Assembly: GCA_930367215.1 (NCBI GenBank)
Contig: OV884056.1
Location: forward strand, 235,653,127 to 235,717,126
Source: Pollenia angustigena
Taxonomy: Eukaryota; Arthropoda; Insecta; Diptera; Polleniidae
Reading direction: 5' to 3'
Length of the DNA stretch: 64,000 nucleotides
The notes below the pieces were generated by a model. It ran no database searches, was not told the DNA's origin, and was given only the letters and a program-made list of their open reading frames with translations. The position numbers were made by a program, and so were the translations under genes. This document shows positions 63,718 through 64,000 of this stretch, piece after piece. The first letter of the stretch is position 1. Each line of letters begins with the position of its first letter.

Positions 63718-64000
63718 ACATATAAACATTTTAAGAAGTTTTAAAATCAAATTAAATAAAAAAAGTAAGTAAATTAAAAAACAGACAGTAAATTAAAAAA
63801 ACCAACAAAATAGTTTGACATTAAACATTTGTTTTTCACAAGTTGGCAAACGTTTGACAGTTCGTTAACAAGAGTTTGAATAATCGTCAGCCAGAGTTTA
63901 GTAGTTGGTAGTGAATAGACTTTGTGCTAACTGCATGAAAAATTTTCATTATAAATACGGCTTTTTATGTTTGAATATCAATGTAAAGGTATAAAAAGTT
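63718..64000. other. No recognisable feature to window edge
   Basis: AT-rich with a short duplicated AGTAAATTAAAAAACA patch (63766-63800). Nothing else is supported. Confidence 0.4.

Overview
The window is AT-rich, intron-bearing eukaryotic DNA that is dominated by transposable elements. The organism is most likely a calyptrate or other schizophoran fly. This is an inference from a DD41D-type mariner, a Penelope-like element, dipteran dispersed repeats that open near 'AAGTAAGAAAGTATAGTCGG' and close in 'GGGTATAAAAA', long runs of A and T, and very low gene density. I see no bacterial gene organisation, rRNA or functional tRNA. The only plausible host coding sequence is one first coding exon at 12071-12224, which ends at a GTGAGT donor. 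Nearly everything else is intronic or intergenic repeat.

Layout. 1-2420: a 7-bp minisatellite and degenerate dispersed repeats. 2420-10839: a nest of hAT elements four to five layers deep, holding two decayed hAT transposases. 10937-11527: a dipteran dispersed repeat. 11715-12224: the host exon. 12998-15267: a hAT carrying a TA-flanked MITE and a Mutator-like foldback. 15582-16236: an inverted-repeat element holding a CACAGAAAAA MITE. 19033-21100: a foldback element broken by a hAT, which is itself broken by two other elements. 21910-23440: a dead DD41D mariner interrupted by a hAT MITE. 24447-25764: remains of a ZBED/GTF2IRD2-like hAT transposase. 30133-31252: CACAGAAAAA MITEs around a tRNA-like stretch. 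34396-37438: a pogo-like element containing two hATs at one shared target site, a mariner fragment and another MITE. 39033-40419: a hAT carrying a Penelope GIY-YIG fragment. 40774-45300: PIF/Harbinger-type and foldback MITEs. 49399-51538: a piggyBac-like MITE, an LTR-like piece and a LINE 3' end with poly(A). 53347-59510: a short hAT inflated to 6.2 kb by a LINE, pogo-like MITEs, a Mutator-like element with GC-rich hairpin repeats, and a second hAT. 61776-63717: another hAT nest.

The most informative signal is the exact target-site duplications (TSDs). Thirteen hAT insertions have 8-bp repeats (nine exact, one exact and shared, three with 1-2 mismatches), which give a readable order of insertion. 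None of the transposases is intact, so all mobile elements here look dead or non-autonomous.
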